DNA of 64,000 nucleotides from Exiguobacterium aestuarii (lineage in GTDB: Bacteria > Bacillota > Bacilli > Exiguobacteriales > Exiguobacteriaceae). Below the pieces are notes generated by a model. It was not told the origin of the DNA and ran no database searches. It saw only the letters and a list, made by a program, of their open reading frames with translations. Location of the stretch: positions 1,674,001 through 1,738,000 of the forward strand of contig NZ_JAIVAC010000001.1 in assembly GCF_020171655.1 (NCBI RefSeq). The letters are read 5' to 3'. Position 1 is the stretch's first letter; every line of letters starts with the position of its first letter. A program made the position numbers and the translations under genes. Below are positions 63,886-64,000 of this stretch, one piece after another.

Positions 63886-63915
63886 ATATTAAACGATTTA
63901 TGTATACGGTTACAA
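63886..63915 (-). promoter_or_regulatory. promoter of the licT-bgl genes
   Basis: On the minus strand TTGTAA (63910-63915) and TAATAT (63886-63891) are 18 bp apart. A cre site overlaps the -35 box and spacer. Confidence 0.65.
63901..63914. promoter_or_regulatory. cre site over the licT promoter
   Basis: TGTATACGGTTACA matches the cre consensus at 13 of 14 positions. CcpA would repress the antiterminator gene and hence the whole beta-glucoside system. Confidence 0.7.
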
Positions 63916-63937
63916 GAGTGTTTTTTCATATTCAATC

Positions 63938-63977
63938 AAAAAGGAGTCACGTCCCATTTTCACACGACGTAACTCCT
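63938..63977 (-). terminator. terminator of a gene beyond the right edge
   Basis: On the minus strand AGGAGTTACGTC pairs with GACGTGACTCCT, with one wobble, and TTTTTG follows. It must end a leftward gene whose body lies outside the window. The last 23 nt are too short to identify that gene. Confidence 0.7.
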
Positions 63978-64000
63978 GTTCATTCTCGCCTTATACCAAC

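Noticed and set aside
63978-64000. Possible 3' end of a leftward gene at the right edge
   Set aside because: Only 23 nt; the terminator implies a gene outside the window, but its frame and identity cannot be read.

Overview
The window reads as a chromosomal segment of a low-to-mid GC Bacillota (class Bacilli). The signs are strong AGGAGG-type ribosome sites, TTG and GTG starts, catabolite-responsive (cre) sites, LicT/RAT antitermination, BY-kinase/PHP-phosphatase exopolysaccharide control, LCP proteins and short-chain 6-phosphogluconate dehydrogenases. The gene mix and base composition suggest an Exiguobacterium-like organism. That is an inference, as no rRNA or other marker gene is present.

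Layout. (1) 1-5163: a galactoside-type sugar locus on the minus strand: a partial GH42 beta-galactosidase, two ABC permeases, a solute-binding lipoprotein, an unrecognised first gene and a ROK repressor, with a cre site lying on the promoter. (2) 5188-7727: a small two-gene unit (sigma-like protein plus tyrosine recombinase) preceded by a folded 136-nt element and followed by an ISL3 transposase remnant. (3) 7911-25174: a Wzx/Wzy-type exopolysaccharide cluster read on the minus strand. It holds chain-length regulator, BY-kinase, PHP phosphatase, GalU, 4,6-dehydratase, initiating transferase, reductase, three glycosyltransferases, a UDP-HexNAcA pathway, polymerase, flippase and two acyl/acetyltransferases. 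The distal part (about 7.9-18.4 kb) is much richer in A+T than its surroundings and looks imported. (4) 25370-32923: a membrane SH3-like protein, galE, a degenerate GH13-like protein, two LCP proteins flanking a YihY protein, and small genes. (5) 32984-46848: first 6-phosphogluconate dehydrogenase paralogue, DUF1643, SH3b protein, flavodoxin-like protein, metallophosphoesterase, YerD-like protein, an RpiR regulator, an MHYT-PAS-GGDEF-EAL protein and a gluconate operon (second dehydrogenase paralogue, gntP, gntK). (6) 46974-58900: acetyltransferase, polysaccharide deacetylase, diguanylate cyclase, reductase plus YafY-type regulator, a maltose-type PTS with GH4 enzyme and GntR regulator, an Lrp regulator divergent from an MBL hydrolase, an ArsR/YdcZ module, and an M23-like protein. 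(7) 58933-64000: cytidine deaminase and a complete beta-glucoside PTS system (bglP, GH1 enzyme, LicT, two RAT/terminator leaders).

The window is dominated by carbohydrate uptake under catabolite control, by cell-surface polymer synthesis and attachment, and by cyclic-di-GMP enzymes. Several regulator-operator pairs can be read straight from the DNA: ROK, RpiR, Lrp, ArsR, GntR and LicT. The least explained part is the folded element with the sigma-like and recombinase genes at 5.3-7.0 kb.
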